A stretch of DNA of 64,000 nucleotides from Zygaena filipendulae (taxonomy: Eukaryota; Arthropoda; Insecta; Lepidoptera; Zygaenidae). Positions 35,760 to 47,062 of this stretch are shown piece after piece. A model generated the notes under the pieces. The model was given only the letters and a program-made list of their open reading frames with translations, did no database searches and was not told the origin of the DNA. The stretch's first letter is position 1. Every line of letters begins with the position of its first letter. Made by a program: the position numbers and the translations under genes. The stretch is from positions 508,501 through 572,500 of the forward strand of contig OU015655.1 of the NCBI GenBank assembly GCA_907165275.2. The letters run 5' to 3'.

Positions 35760-36110
35760 TAGACACATGTTTATTTAACCGACCTAACATAATTAAAATC
35801 CGTGGAACGCGCGAGCATTTCTGACACCTCATCGACATCAAGTAGCCGACGCCTACAAGATTGATGCTGAGTGTACAAAAAAAAACCCGTAAGCCTTCAT
35901 GTTAACGTAGTTTCTGGACGGGAGTGGACACTGACGGATGGCGGCGCGGCGCGGACGCTTCGCACCTCGCGCTCGCGGTGCTGCGGCCCGGGAACGCTGG
36001 GCCGGCATTAGTCATCGGTCGCAGCACGAGCACGCGTAGGCGCTGATCGATCAATGGGCGTTTTCACACTACGACGGCACGGCGTAGGCCATAACGGGGC
36101 CTAAATCTTG
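35760..36110. promoter_or_regulatory. GC-rich island, candidate intronic enhancer
   Basis: The core at 35930-36060 is strongly GC-rich against AT-rich flanks and carries no plausible frame. Functional role inferred only from context. Confidence 0.3.
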
Positions 36111-36121
36111 CAACGTGCCGT

Positions 36122-36199
36122 CGCAGGCTTCTTCTTCAGCCGGTATTCATCCACTGCTGGATGTAGGCCTTCTTGTTTCCATTCGTTCCGACACTTTGC
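36122..36199 (-). repeat. Short RTE-like LINE 3' fragment
   Basis: ATCCACTGCTGGATGTAGGC matches the corresponding GTCCACTGCTGGACGTAGGC of the LINE fragment at 15100-15122, in the same orientation. Confidence 0.6.
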
Positions 36200-36212
36200 C
36201 CTACGCGTCTAA

Positions 36213-36449
36213 CCGCCGCACTCAGAGTCGACTTTAATGATTACTTAGTTAAGTATAGATTTTTAAAACAAAACTGCCGCAATCAGACAAGTTTAATAAA
36301 TTAATGTTAATTTGCATTTAACTAATTAAGTTACATCTCATTAAATGCCAATTAACATTAATTTACTGAACGTTTCTGATTGCGGCAGTTTTGTTTGAAA
36401 AATCTATACTTGACTAAGTAATCATTAATGTCGACTCTGAGTGCGGCCG
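36213..36449. mobile_element. MITE family B, complete foldback copy with TAA duplication
   Basis: A 237-bp near-palindrome flanked by TAA (36210-36212 and 36450-36452). Arms of about 105 bp start CCGCCGCACTCAGAGTCGAC and end GTCGACTCTGAGTGCGGCCG. A 3-bp TWA duplication is the signature of PIF/Harbinger transposases. No coding capacity. Confidence 0.9.
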
Positions 36450-36866
36450 TAAGTCTTCCCGACAGTGTGCGCGATATTATTATCCCACCTAATGGGCTGT
36501 CTTCCCACAATCCTCCGTCCTGTCCTGGATCTTCATTCCGTAGTTTCTTGGTTCGCGGACCATCGTTCAAATTAGGATCCGACAAAGTTAGTTTAGTGTG
36601 AAAACGCCTGATAAGTACGCACACAACTTTTGGTGGATGATAAATATGGCCGACGATGCTCTATGACCGGTGCCGTATCGTGGACTCGAGAGCAATCCAG
36701 GCCTATGAATATTTTCATCGGATGGGTTTGTCCGATCTTGTATCGGTTGGTAGATTTGTGAGTTGTATTGACATGACATGACATGATTGAGTCCGCTCGA
36801 TGATGTCGCGCGTGTCGAACGTGTCATAGTGCGCCGAACGTATTGCGCGCGGAAGGAGCAGTGACT

Positions 36867-38120
36867 ATGGGTGAATCAAGGTGTAACAAGTGTAAAATAG
36901 TGATAAATGAAATGCTAGCTTTTGTAAGCAATAAGGTTGATACCTTACCTGAAACGGGACTCTTACAAATATGTATGAGTGCATTTACCTCGGAGGATAT
37001 CGAAAATGCGAGATCTATTGCATATAACTTAATGGCCCCCACAAAAAAAGTCACTCGAAGAAAAGAGGGCACCGAACAGAAAAGCATCCAAGATATAATC
37101 AAATTGATAAAAGAATTCGAACCCGACAGTCTACCTATATTTGTAGCTAAAAATCTCAATCGACTGCCGAGCGTCACGTTCGACTACATTGATGTGACAT
37201 CATTTCTGAAGGAAATGACCTTGTTAAAAAATGATATCGCCAGTTTAAAAGACAGGTCAAAAATGACCGGTGACAATGAAACCCTAATTTCAGATAATAG
37301 CGTAATTAAGAAGGAAATTAATGACATCAAAAAAATGATATCGGAGCTCCAAGAAACCCGCAATAATGGTAGTTTTCTACCAGACGATCTATTTCTCAAA
37401 TCTTATCATAATGATAAGAATACGAGAAATATATTAAATACCAGTATAACGAACGCAGCAAATGCGGATAGTATTGAGAGTGACGTGCGTGCGCAATGTT
37501 CCGGCGGGAGCACTAAGCCGGGTGGCCGCGGCGGCCGACGAGCCGAACACTCCCTCACTGGGACACTCGCGTCCACCTCCAAGTGCCTCTCGCCACCGCC
37601 GCTGCTCACACAGCACGCGTTGCCGGCCGCGTCGCAAAGCAGAGTGGAAACAGAGGCAGCGCGGCGAAACCGCGAACGGGATGACGTACTATATGTACCT
37701 ACCTATAGGGATATGGCAAAAATGATCCATAGTAATCAATCACAGAAACAAAATGAGGACGATTTTATTACAGTAAATAGGAAGAAACATACCTATAGGT
37801 ATAGAAATGTGCGAGGTACATTACAAAGTAGCAAGTTACAAGCTGCCGAGTCGTTTGCGTGTATATACCTATCGCGTACTAAGAAAAATATAAAGGAGGA
37901 TGATATTAAAGAACACATAAAAGAAATGAAAGAAGAGTGTTTACAAATCGAAATGTTAAAACAGAGTCGAGAAACGAATTTTAATTCATTTAAGATCACT
38001 GTACCTACCTCTAAACTGGATAAATTTTTACAAAAAGATTTCTGGCCGGAAGGTTTGGTGTTTCGTCGTTATAGACAGCAGCGTTCATATGGGAACGTTA
38101 CCGCTGACTTGAATAAATAA
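36867..38120 (+). CDS. LINE ORF1 protein (RNA-binding/particle protein)
   Basis: Open for 417 codons from ATG 36867 (a further in-frame ATG lies at 36843). The N-terminus has a CNKC zinc-ligand-like pair then NEMLAFVSNKVDTLPET, a theme of insect LINE ORF1 proteins. Residues about 100-170 look coiled-coil (heptad-like Leu/Ile with Lys/Glu). A GC-rich linker of about 65 residues (RGGRRAEHSL ... SPPPLLTQ) interrupts it. The C-terminal part (ACIYLSRTKKNIKEDDIKEH, ending in FWPEGLVFRRY) is the conserved ORF1 tail. It should coat the LINE RNA. No disabling mutation was seen, in contrast to ORF2. Confidence 0.75.
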   Translation: MGESRCNKCKIVINEMLAFVSNKVDTLPETGLLQICMSAFTSEDIENARSIAYNLMAPTKKVTRRKEGTEQKSIQDIIKLIKEFEPDSLPIFVAKNLNRLPSVTFDYIDVTSFLKEMTLLKNDIASLKDRSKMTGDNETLISDNSVIKKEINDIKKMISELQETRNNGSFLPDDLFLKSYHNDKNTRNILNTSITNAANADSIESDVRAQCSGGSTKPGGRGGRRAEHSLTGTLASTSKCLSPPPLLTQHALPAASQSRVETEAARRNRERDDVLYVPTYRDMAKMIHSNQSQKQNEDDFITVNRKKHTYRYRNVRGTLQSSKLQAAESFACIYLSRTKKNIKEDDIKEHIKEMKEECLQIEMLKQSRETNFNSFKITVPTSKLDKFLQKDFWPEGLVFRRYRQQRSYGNVTADLNK

Positions 38121-38143
38121 TTATGCTCGTACAACACCATAAA

Positions 38144-40560
38144 ATGGAAATTATATCTTTTAACTGTAAATCCGTCAAAAGATCTGTGCAGCACGTGCGA
38201 GATTTGTGCAAGAGAGCTGACGTCATAGCTCTTCAGGAGACTATTGTGGTGAACAAACATTATGTTATCTGGACATGGATAGACTTGATAAAGACACGTA
38301 TACGTTTGTGAGTGAAGCGCACGGTTCTTGTCGTTGGCTTGACCACTGCATGGCGACTGCAGCGGTAGCACATTTGGTTACAGATCTGTATGTAAAATAT
38401 GACTCATTCTGGTCAGATCACTTTCCTCTAGTCATAAAGTGTGATTTTTATTTAATAAGACCTAAAAAAACCTATGATAATAATAGTAATGTAAATAGAG
38501 TAGTGAAGCATTTATGGGGTAACAGAGAAAAGGAGCAAATTATTATATATTCTAAACTTTGTCATGATATGTTTAGTAAATTGCTATGTAAGTATAAGGA
38601 TGTTCATATGAAATGTTTTAACGTAGAATCGGTTTGTGCGAGTGCGGATCATCAAATAATTATTGATAACTTATATTGTGATATTATAAATATATTACAA
38701 TCGGCAGCCGAAAAGAGTTGTGACGTAAAAATAAATAAAAAAAGACGGAAAATAGTAGGATGGAATTCTCATGTCAGGCGCTTACACATTAAGGCAAGAG
38801 AAATGTTTGTCTTGTGGGTTCAACAGGGCAGGCCGTGCTCGGGGTATTATTTTGATAAGATGACTGCTTCACGCAGGGAGTTTAAAGCTGCGCTTAAGTA
38901 TGTGCAATGTAATCAAGATCAAATTAAGATGGACTTGCTGGCCCGACATCGCGCCGTTGGTAATTTTGTAGATTTTTGGAAGGAAACGAAAAAACTTGAA
39001 TCTAGAAACTGTTTACCTGTGAGTATAGAAGGTGAAAAGAATATGAAAAATATAGCTAATTTATTCAAAAATAAATTTAATGTATGTAATAATAGTAAAA
39101 GTAATAATAGTAATTGTAGTAAACAAAACAGCGAAATTAAGTATGAACTTCATTCAAATCGGGTCTCGGAGACTTGCCTCGTAACAGTTACTCCAAAACA
39201 GATTGAACGAATCCTGAGGTATATGAAGCGTGGAAAGTCTCCGGGTCATGATGGCCTTAGTATAGAACACTTATGGTTTGCGGGTCAGCATGTCTGTGAG
39301 GTACTGGCGTGGTTTTTTAATCTCTGCGTGAAGCATTGCTACTTACCAGAGGGACTAACTCGCACGCTAGTGGTTCCTATTACTAAAAATAAAACAGGTG
39401 ATATCTCGAGCGTGGATAACTATAGGCCCATCTCACTGGCCGTGATAGTGGCCAAGGTGCTTGAACGTGTGATTCATTCCTATACGAGTGAAATAAAAAT
39501 TGATGATGGACAGTTCGGGTTTCGACCGCAAGTATCAACTGATATGGCTATATTCACACTAAAACAGGTCGTCGGTTACTACAAACAAGGTAATACTACA
39601 GTCTATGGCTGTTTCCTTGATCTCAGCCGCGCCTTCGACACACTTAATCACAACCTACTGTGGAAGAAGCTACGAGGTACAAGTGTCCCCGCTGAGATTG
39701 TTGGTCTCCTCCAGTACTGGTACCGCAACCAGACCAACAATGTCAGATGGGGTCCTGATCTGTCAGATTCTTATCGGCTTCCATGTGGTGTCAGGCAGGG
39801 CGGACTTACCTCACCCGATCTGTTTAACACATATGTGAATGATTTGATCGTGGAGCTGAGCAGGACTCCGGTGGGGCTCAGGTTGGATGGTAGATACATC
39901 AACAACCTGAGCTACGCTGATGATATGGTCCTCCTCAGCCCCTCGATTAAGGGTTTACAAAAACTAATCAGCGTATGTGAGAGATATGCGAAGGAGCACG
40001 ATCTAACATATAATGTTAAGAAGACAGAAATGGTGATATTCAGATCGGGTAAGGGACCGCAAAATGTACCTGTAGTTTGTATTAACGGGCAGCCTGTCAA
40101 GGTGGTGGAGAGCTTCAAGTACCTTGGTCACATTGTGACTTCGTGTCTCAGGGATGACGCAGATGTCGAGCGTCAGCGTAGAGCACTGTGTGTGGTGGGC
40201 AACATGATTGCAAGAAAATTCAGCAGGTCAGCGCCTGACGTGAAAATTACTTTGTTCAAGTCGTTCTGTCAGTCTTTTTACACGTGTCAACTTTGGACTG
40301 AGTATACTAAAAAGTCGCACGATGGCATAAGAGTCGCCTATAATAACACATTTCGATACCTCATGGGCCTGAAACGTTATTGCAGCGCTTCAGAAATGTT
40401 CGCGGAGGCTAGGGTCGATTCGTTTAACGCCATACAGCGTAAAAGAATAGCATCATTCATGTCCAGGGTTGACACGTGTAATAATGTCATCGTAAGGAGC
40501 ATAGCGGATAGGCTCATGCTGTCGAAAATGTACCGACGATGGGTGGATATTGCCACCTAA
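38144..40560 (+). pseudogene. LINE ORF2 endonuclease-RT with internal deletion and frameshift
   Basis: It starts at ATG 38144 with MEIISFNCKSVKRS and DVIALQET, the N-terminal apurinic-endonuclease motifs. Around 38262-38290 the text jumps to TYTFVSEAHGSCRWLDHC and SDHFPL, the end of the same domain. The jump also moves from one frame to another, so roughly 150 residues of endonuclease are missing and the halves are out of frame. The downstream frame is open for 761 codons from ATG 38275: RT fingers (SPGHDGLS), NYRPISL, catalytic Asp in LDLSRAFD (D449) and YADD at 547-550, then a full C-terminal tail to TAA 40560. RT residues look intact, but the element cannot make normal ORF2. Confidence 0.85.
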
Positions 40561-40687
40561 AAGTATTTTTATTTTTATACTATTTTATTTTATACACTTT
40601 TTATACACTGTTTATACACAACGATAGTCAAATAATTGCCAAATAAGCGTTCTCTTTTACTATGGATCTTTGAATCTGAAATAAAGA

Positions 40688-40720
<33 letters not shown>
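40688..40720 (+). repeat. (ATT)n tail of the LINE
   Basis: Eleven uninterrupted ATT units after AATAAAGA; they form the LINE 3' terminus. Confidence 0.9.
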
Positions 40721-40794
40721 GAACACCTTCGCTTCGACATTACTTACATTCGCCATTACTTTAGACTACAAACACGTTTAAAAATAATGACAAA

Positions 40795-41032
40795 TGGACG
40801 CAGAAAAGCAATAGTGTGTTAACCCACACTGGAGAAATTTTGAGTAAATCGTGTTTTAAAAGTATAGCGCCATTTTGTGTCAACATTTTTTTATGTTCAA
40901 CATATTGTTACATATTTATACAATGTAATGAATTTAACACATAATTGAAAAACGTTCCCTAACTCTCAATAAATGGTTCTGTATTAATAACTTAATTTTG
41001 TGGGTTAACATGTTATTGCTTATCTGCATCCA
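40795..41032 (-). mobile_element. MITE family A copy 4, reverse orientation
   Basis: It runs TGGACGCAGAAAAGCAATAG ... TGTTATTGCTTATCTGCATC then CA, with GTTAACCCACAC and GTGGGTTAACA inside. Flanks here are A-rich and give no clear duplication. It lies 75 bp after the LINE tail. Confidence 0.85.
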
Positions 41033-41920
41033 AATAACATTGCGTTTATATTCTAAAGTATGCTCGTATTTTTGAGTTTCCCCTCAAGATTATGTTGGTA
41101 ATAACGATGAAACGTAACCTGCTGCTTTTCCAGCCCAAAAGCTATTTATTCACAGTAAAGAACTCAAAGCATAACTTCTTTACAGTTAGTAGTTCTTTAC
41201 TATTAGTAGGTACCTACACAGAATTTTCTCCATTCGTACACCGACCGGCGCGGGGCTGACAGTGGTCGGGCATACATCACGCGCGGCCCTTTGGGGGCAG
41301 CGGCGAGTGGAGTGTCGCCGCCGCGGCCCCTAATCCCCCTTAAGAGTTCACTTCGGGAGGATTACCCGATCGCATGCGCAGGAGTGGTGTAATTTATCAA
41401 TTTGTGCCTCTCAGCCTCTCCTTGAACAACTCCAACTGTATTTATAGCCCGAACTCACGCCGCCGCTTGTAATGTGTTATAAGCTTTTATTATATTTCAT
41501 AAAAAAAAAAAATCATGTCATATATGTAGATTGTAGGTATTACAATTTATAAGTAGTATTAGTTATAATTATTACAGATTGATATTTATTAGTAAAATCA
41601 TGGACCAATAAAACTTAAAATGTAGGTACGTGGTTGTGTATTCTGTCTGTCGACGCAGGACAAATAAATATTATAGGTAGGTACCTACCTACGTATCCAC
41701 AAGAGTTTTTGTCTTTTTTTTTTTCAAACAAGTTATTTTATTTGCAAAGTTAAATTTGTGTAGGTAAGTAGGTAGCTAGTTGCTTTTTTATTGCTACAAA
41801 CAAACCACGAATGTCTTCAATATAACTATGGTGCACATTCTTTAGTAACTTTGTAACATTCGTATAAAACTCAATTTCGAGACTGATATGCAATAAACCG
41901 GGGATGTTATTAGTTTCATA
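41033..41920. other. Intron; GC-rich island 41230-41460, otherwise nothing recognised
   Basis: The island contains GGCGCGGGGCTGACAGTGGT and CGCGCGGCCCTTTGGGGGCA; candidate regulatory DNA by composition. GTAGGTACCTACCTAC repeats follow at about 41677-41692. Confidence 0.35.
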
Positions 41921-42418
41921 ATTGGAAGCAGATAAGCAATAACATGTTAACCAACAAAATTAAGTTATTGATTCAGAACGATTTATTGAGAGTTAGGGAA
42001 CGTTTTTTAATTATGTGTTTACCTTATTACATTGCTTAAATATGTAACTAAATATTGAACATATAAAATATTGACACAAAATGGCGCTCCTACTTTTAAA
42101 ACACGATTTACTCAAAATTTCTACAGTGTGGGTTAACACACTATTGATAAGAAAAGATAAGAAAGATTTATTTAAGCAAGAGGAGAAACACAACACAAAT
42201 GAACACATACAGAACAACACAAATGAAAACAATTAAAGAATAACAAAATAAATTAAAACAATTAAAGAATAACAAAATAAATAATAACGAAAGAAAGAAA
42301 AAATTAAAACAAAACAAGGAAAAACTAAATAAAACTATACAAGAAATAATAACATATTTTGTCACTTGTGTGGTGTGTCTCCACGCTCAAAATAGTCCTT
42401 GACTTACCTATGTCCAAT
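41921..42418 (+). mobile_element. MITE family A copy 5, interrupted by a nested insertion
   Basis: TA duplication at 41919-41920 and 42419-42420. The left part (ATTGGAAGCAGATAAGCAAT) runs to ACACTATTG at 42146. The final CTTATCTATGTCCAAT equivalent reappears only at 42402-42418 (TTACCTATGTCCAAT). The 255 bp between is foreign. Confidence 0.88.
42147..42402 (-). mobile_element. Nested retroelement-like insert within MITE copy 5
   Basis: In minus sense it ends TTAAATAAATCTTTCTTATC. A 22-nt word (42159-42180) recurs exactly, in plus sense, at 63655-63676, marking a shared 3' end. The interior has tandem AATTAAAGAATAACAAAATA units (about 42231-42286). Ends and target duplication are not exact, so the class is uncertain. 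Confidence 0.6.
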
Positions 42419-44595
42419 TATATAATTATATGTAATGTTTAAATGTGAAAATTTTAGACTACAAGCGTCCTTAATCCCTCCTAGAAGCGTTTAATATCTG
42501 TACAGTCTAGAACATAGAAACGTTAGGCTCAAAATGTCTAAATGCAAAGTCAGGTGCGAATAGGATTCTTTTTAGCGTGATGTGAATCTGATCCACTTGG
42601 GTGCAGCCGCCTCAAAATGCAGTTGAATTTCACTATAAACAATAGCCTGCCAGCCTCCGGGCGCGTCTGGATAGGTTGTAGGCATGAATTGCTTCAAAAG
42701 ATATCCACGTGTTGCAGAGGTGAGGAGGTAGTGACCGCTAAGGAGACCCGTGTCGCAAAACATAGCTTTCTAGTATTGTAACGCCGAGCCTAGGCATGTG
42801 TCAGCTTCGCCAAAAAAGACCTGCCATAACTGAACACCTGCAGGGCAATTATGTAACTTTTGTTGCTATTATATTTCAGTTTGAATCAGAAAAATAGCGA
42901 TTTTGGGATTAATTAATCATGTTTAGACAGCTTCAACTTTTGAAGTAGGTAGGTAGGTAGGTCTTTTGGTTGATTGCTAGCTATATTGTAGGAGTCCAAA
43001 CGTGCATATTGTAATCGTAATGTTTTTGATTGCAACTGAAAAAAGACAGAAACAAAAGTTACATATTAGCCCCTCTGTTATTAGACTTTTCGGCTACCCT
43101 CCTGAAAAACAAAACAACTGACTTTTTTTTCCAAAATTAGTAGGTATTTTTTTTTAACTTTTCACGCATATCGGACGTTCCCACATCAAAGAAGCATCAA
43201 AAAAGCTTTCTATCAAAATGTAAGATTTGTTTTAAATAAAGCGGTAAATAATCTTCGGTTTTCATCTCCTCGTGTTAAATTTATTCTGGTGCAACAATCA
43301 TCGAAAAGGCTTTAGTCTTAGACAAATTAAAACTTAAGAAAATCGTCAAACTATGGGATTTGTGTTCGTAAAGATTCGATTTGTGTTTGTGTTTGTTTTC
43401 GTAAAGCGATTTCCGGTTTTTGCCTTCTCCTATTGAATTTATTCCGCTGCAAATACTTTGTTTTTCCGTACGGCAGTCGTTTTGGTACATCGCCTTATCT
43501 TGAAACGTTTATCGAAAGAAAATTACTATTTATACGTATATATGCATGTGTATGTGTGTGATCAGTTATCTTACATGCATCACACATGAGCATAACGTAG
43601 GTTAACTTACTTACTCTAAATTTTAACTGCTACGCGTGCTGGTCGGTGTACGGTTAAATTTTGTAACAGGGTCATGGATACGAAAAAGTTTATCGTGATG
43701 TGGTAAAAAGCGGAACAGGATAACGAAAAATAATCAAATTGTTTTTTTTATTTCTATTCATTATTTTGCGTTAACACTGGTGCATATAACGCGTTAATTA
43801 AAAATAAAATATTTCAATAGTTTATCGTCTTGTACGATAATATGTGACCTATGCCCGCCCGTGTCCGAGTTAGACTCGACGTTCAGTGACAAAACGTACA
43901 TGCTATGAAGGCACGGTCAGGGAGTCAGCGTTTGCGCTACAAACGCTAATCTCTGAACGCGACTTCACAGTAGATGAAACAGAACTTTCAAGATCTATTC
44001 TGAAAAGCTCGTTGAACCTCGTTTTGTTGTGTGACCACGTGCTTCTTGAAGCGCCGTGAGTCAAGTACAGAGCGATTTTCGCATAGTCTCCCAGGTTCAA
44101 TGTAACGTTTAGTTAATCGGATAATCGGTTAAAGTTCATATAGACACTAACAGCATCGCACCATAGAGCAGGTAACTTTGAAGTTATAGCCAATACGTTC
44201 TTGTGTCATTAAGACATTAAGACATTGTTGTAGCATTCATATTGATCCCCAAATTGCGGACTGTTAGGACTTAAGCAGAGTCGTTATTAATTTAATACAT
44301 AGTCTATCTACCTATATAATACAATCAATGTTTTTTTCATTACTCATACTCGGAAAGTAGGTCTGAAGTTGCCTGAGAAGCGGGTTGAAAGTAACACTTT
44401 TCAGCCCTAGGGAGAATCGCTTTCAACTGACAGCTGGATACTGCAGAAACTCAAGTTTTTTTTATGTCATAGGGGGCATACTTACTGGCCAGTAGCACAC
44501 CTAATGGTTGATTTATGTAAAAATAAAATTTACTCTTTTTTTTCTTTAGCTAATTCCTATTTTTATTTTGACTTTCCTTGCATTCGTAATGAAAA
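42419..44595. other. Intron sequence, no gene seen
   Basis: A (GTAG)n run lies at 42944-42961. Near 43260-43450 two related pieces (GATTTGTGTTTGTGTTTG and neighbours, TTCATCTCCTCGTGTTAAAT versus CTTCTCCTATTGAATTTATT) suggest a degenerate duplication. Short frames lack domains. Confidence 0.4.
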
Positions 44596-44691
44596 GCACA
44601 GTGTTATCCTCGGGAGAGACTTATTTAGTCCCTCGATCTATCCCGTCTCGGGACTAAATAAGTTACTTTCACCCCTAGGATAACAATGTAC
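44596..44691. repeat. Foldback repeat with GTGTTATCCTCGGGAG arm
   Basis: GCACAGTGTTATCCTCGGG and TTATTTAGTCCC at the left pair with GGGACTAAATAA and CCCCTAGGATAACAATGTAC at the right, an imperfect palindrome of about 96 bp. Probably a small MITE. Confidence 0.6.
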
Positions 44692-45835
44692 TATTAAGAT
44701 ACCTCATACATAACTTTCACAGTTAATTTTTAACTACAAACATTTTTAATCCCTCTTAGAAACGTTTACCATTTAAGTCAATGTCTGCCCTATGTATTTC
44801 GTCTATCTTTAAGAATTTCGCGATTTTCAGGCACTTACATGGATTATCTACAACTAGCTTGTTTGTTTATTAATGACAGAGTGAATTCGATCGGTTGCCA
44901 CGCTGAAGAATGTAGGTCGAAGCGTCGGCTCCGAACTGAACGGTTGGTCGTGTGAAACGCAAACTCGGCCCCCGCGCAGCCTTCTCGACCGCCTGACATC
45001 TCTATACAGCCTGACGCTCGCCGCCCTACATTAACGTCCTAACTATCTCAGCACATCAATCAATATGCGACTCTCCGCTGTAATTAATAAGTTTTAATTC
45101 ACCCGGCATCACAGTCGGTATTGACACAGCGGTGTTTGCGAGCCTCCCGATCCACTTGTGTCAATTCCTTTCGGATCGGTGCCTGCGTGTACAGCCCGCA
45201 GCAGAAATATGTGAACACTTTCGCCAGTCATTGAATCTTATTGCAATTGTAATACAGTTCAAACACTGACAACGTATTTACATACTTCTGCTGCTGATTG
45301 TACGGCACTGCCATGTGTTCACTTGAACAATGAACAACATCAAGATATCTCACTTGTGGAGTCGTTATTTGAAAACAATCGCATCGATCCAGCGTAGGCA
45401 TATAACATATATAGCTATAAATACTGTGTTATAGCAAGTTGTGAATAAGTAATTTCGTAATAATTAAAAACAGGTAACTATAACTGTTTGTATTTTTTTA
45501 GGTAATTTTTTTACAATAAAATAAACTGCAACTGTAGGTTCTAGACGTGTATACTTGACACATTTTTGAAGCGAAGCGATAGTTTTGTATGTCGCAGGGA
45601 AATGACGGTACCTACAAGGGATTTCGTGAAATTCCAATGGGTATCACGAAGTCACGGAGGGTGTAGAATATTCATTTTCCGTATACCTTTTTACGTCTTC
45701 TTACTTTAATATGTAGTGATACGAGAAAAAAAGATAAATTGTTAGGTTTCTTGTCGCATCGTCAACTTTGTCAAAGTGTCCTATACAAATAATTCTATAG
45801 ACAAGACGTAAATCATTTTTTTGCGTATGCGCGAC
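44692..45835. other. Intron; moderately GC-rich candidate regulatory part at 44880-45240
   Basis: No coding frame. The segment around 45060-45190 combines TTAATTCACC and other TAAT-type sites with GC-richer DNA, in keeping with an enhancer; inferred only. Confidence 0.35.
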
Positions 45836-46640
45836 TCGAGCAGTCGTTAAGGATTCGCGCCCTCGGACCACGTCCGGGGGCAGGTGCGTGGGCGCAGCGG
45901 CGCACGCGTCGCGTCGGGGCGCCCCGCCGCGCGACACTTACTGCTAGGGTTGCCAACCTTTGCTTGGGCATGAATAGTATTTTCGAGCTAAAGCTATAAA
46001 AAAACATATATACAATCGAACATAGAACCTCCTCCTTTTTGGAAGTCGGTTAAAAAAACATAGTACACTGAACTTCGAACATTGAAAACTATTCCGCCTG
46101 TTATTCCAATGTGGGGCAATTATCTGAGTCACATTTCTCCACTCCAACTACGTTGGTGCCTAAAATCAGCTCAATACCTACGTTGCTTCGTTACGATTTA
46201 CGATGTAAATTGTAAAGTAAGCATACATTTATTATTTTCCGTTATTTATTGTTTAATAACAAATATTAACAATTGCGCAGGTACTATATATTTCTTCAAC
46301 AGTAAGTATGTATCTATATAACACACAGATTTTAAAAATAATACAATAGTATATAATATTATAGTAAGGTTGGCAACCCTACTTACTGCACACAATGCGC
46401 ACGTTAAAACGCAATTAGCTACACGTTCGTGATCTCGTGAACCCAGTCAATACGCTGTTCTAGCCCGAGCGACGCGGCGCGGCATCGCTTTGTTTTTTTC
46501 TAAACAATTGAAAGCGTTCGAAGAATTTTCGCGGTTTATCATGGAACGCTTCAGCGCAAGATATTGTCATTTTGGTTGCGTTTTAGAGACGAATGCGGGT
46601 TAGAACTCGTCACGTGTCGACTGGCGATCGCGCTATTTCA
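45836..46640. promoter_or_regulatory. GC-rich island split by a hAT-type element
   Basis: Left part 45836-45944 (GGACCACGTCCGGGGGCAGG etc.) and right part 46382-46640 (CGACGCGGCGCGGCATCGC etc.) are both unlike the AT-rich background. They meet exactly at the hAT target duplication, so the unoccupied site was one continuous block. Candidate Awh enhancer. Confidence 0.35.
45945..46381. mobile_element. Non-autonomous hAT-type element, 437 bp, 8-bp duplication
   Basis: Perfect 16-bp terminal repeats: TAGGGTTGCCAACCTT at 45945-45960 and AAGGTTGGCAACCCTA at 46366-46381. The 8-bp duplication CTTACTGC is at 45937-45944 and 46382-46389. An 8-bp duplication with YAGGG-type ends is diagnostic of hAT. 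The interior (AGAACCTCCTCCTTTTTGGA, then AGTCGGTT) has no transposase. Confidence 0.92.
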
Positions 46641-46754
46641 GAACGAATATACCAAGACAAAAATCATAAAAATCTTAACATATAGCTTGTCGCTTGACGA
46701 GCGATTATACCAACATCATCCTCTAAATAAGAGTTGAATCGTCATCGTTACAAT

Positions 46755-47062
46755 GGGCATGTTGACTATTTTTTTTGTAGATTAATAAAAAATATTGGAC
46801 ACGTATTTTTTCTTTTTTTACGTAATCAAAAAATAACGGCGATACATTGAGTTGAAATTTCGCGTGACGTCGCTATTCCGACCGTTTGTAGTGCGGTTTT
46901 AGCGGTTAGTGATGTCACGACCCCCTCGCCCTAAATTTTAATGCGCTTTATCTCTGTATATTTTAATTTATTAGAAAAAGCAAAAAATACGTGTCTATTG
47001 TTTTTTTATTTTCTAACTGACGGACTAATTAGAATTTTGATTTTCAAAAGTAGTCAACATCC
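46755..47062 (+). mobile_element. MITE family C copy 1
   Basis: Ends are GGGCATGTTGACTA and the inverted TAGTCAACATCC. Inside lie ACACGTATTTTTTC, TGACGTCG (46865), GATGTCACG and TAACTGACGGACTAA. It aligns along its length with 48818-49142 and 49296-49621. There is no real coding frame, although 75 codons happen to be open. Confidence 0.82.

Larger units (their letters stand above)
36843..40720 (+). mobile_element. LINE retrotransposon, long copy with gutted endonuclease
   Basis: Two coding regions in order (ORF1, ORF2), a short 3' UTR with AATAAAG, and an (ATT)n tail ending at 40720. This arrangement and the RT text place it in the CR1/L2/Jockey group, closest in style to Daphne/L2-like elements, but the clade is not settled. 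The 5' boundary lies before 36843 and was not located. It sits in the sense orientation inside Awh intron 1. Target duplications were not recognised. Confidence 0.85.

Noticed and set aside
36358..36827. Overlapping minus-strand frames before the LINE
   Set aside because: They cross the right arm of MITE B and the LINE 5' region; no domain.
40688..40720. (ATT)n run as an independent microsatellite
   Set aside because: It directly follows the LINE polyadenylation signal and is the element's tail.
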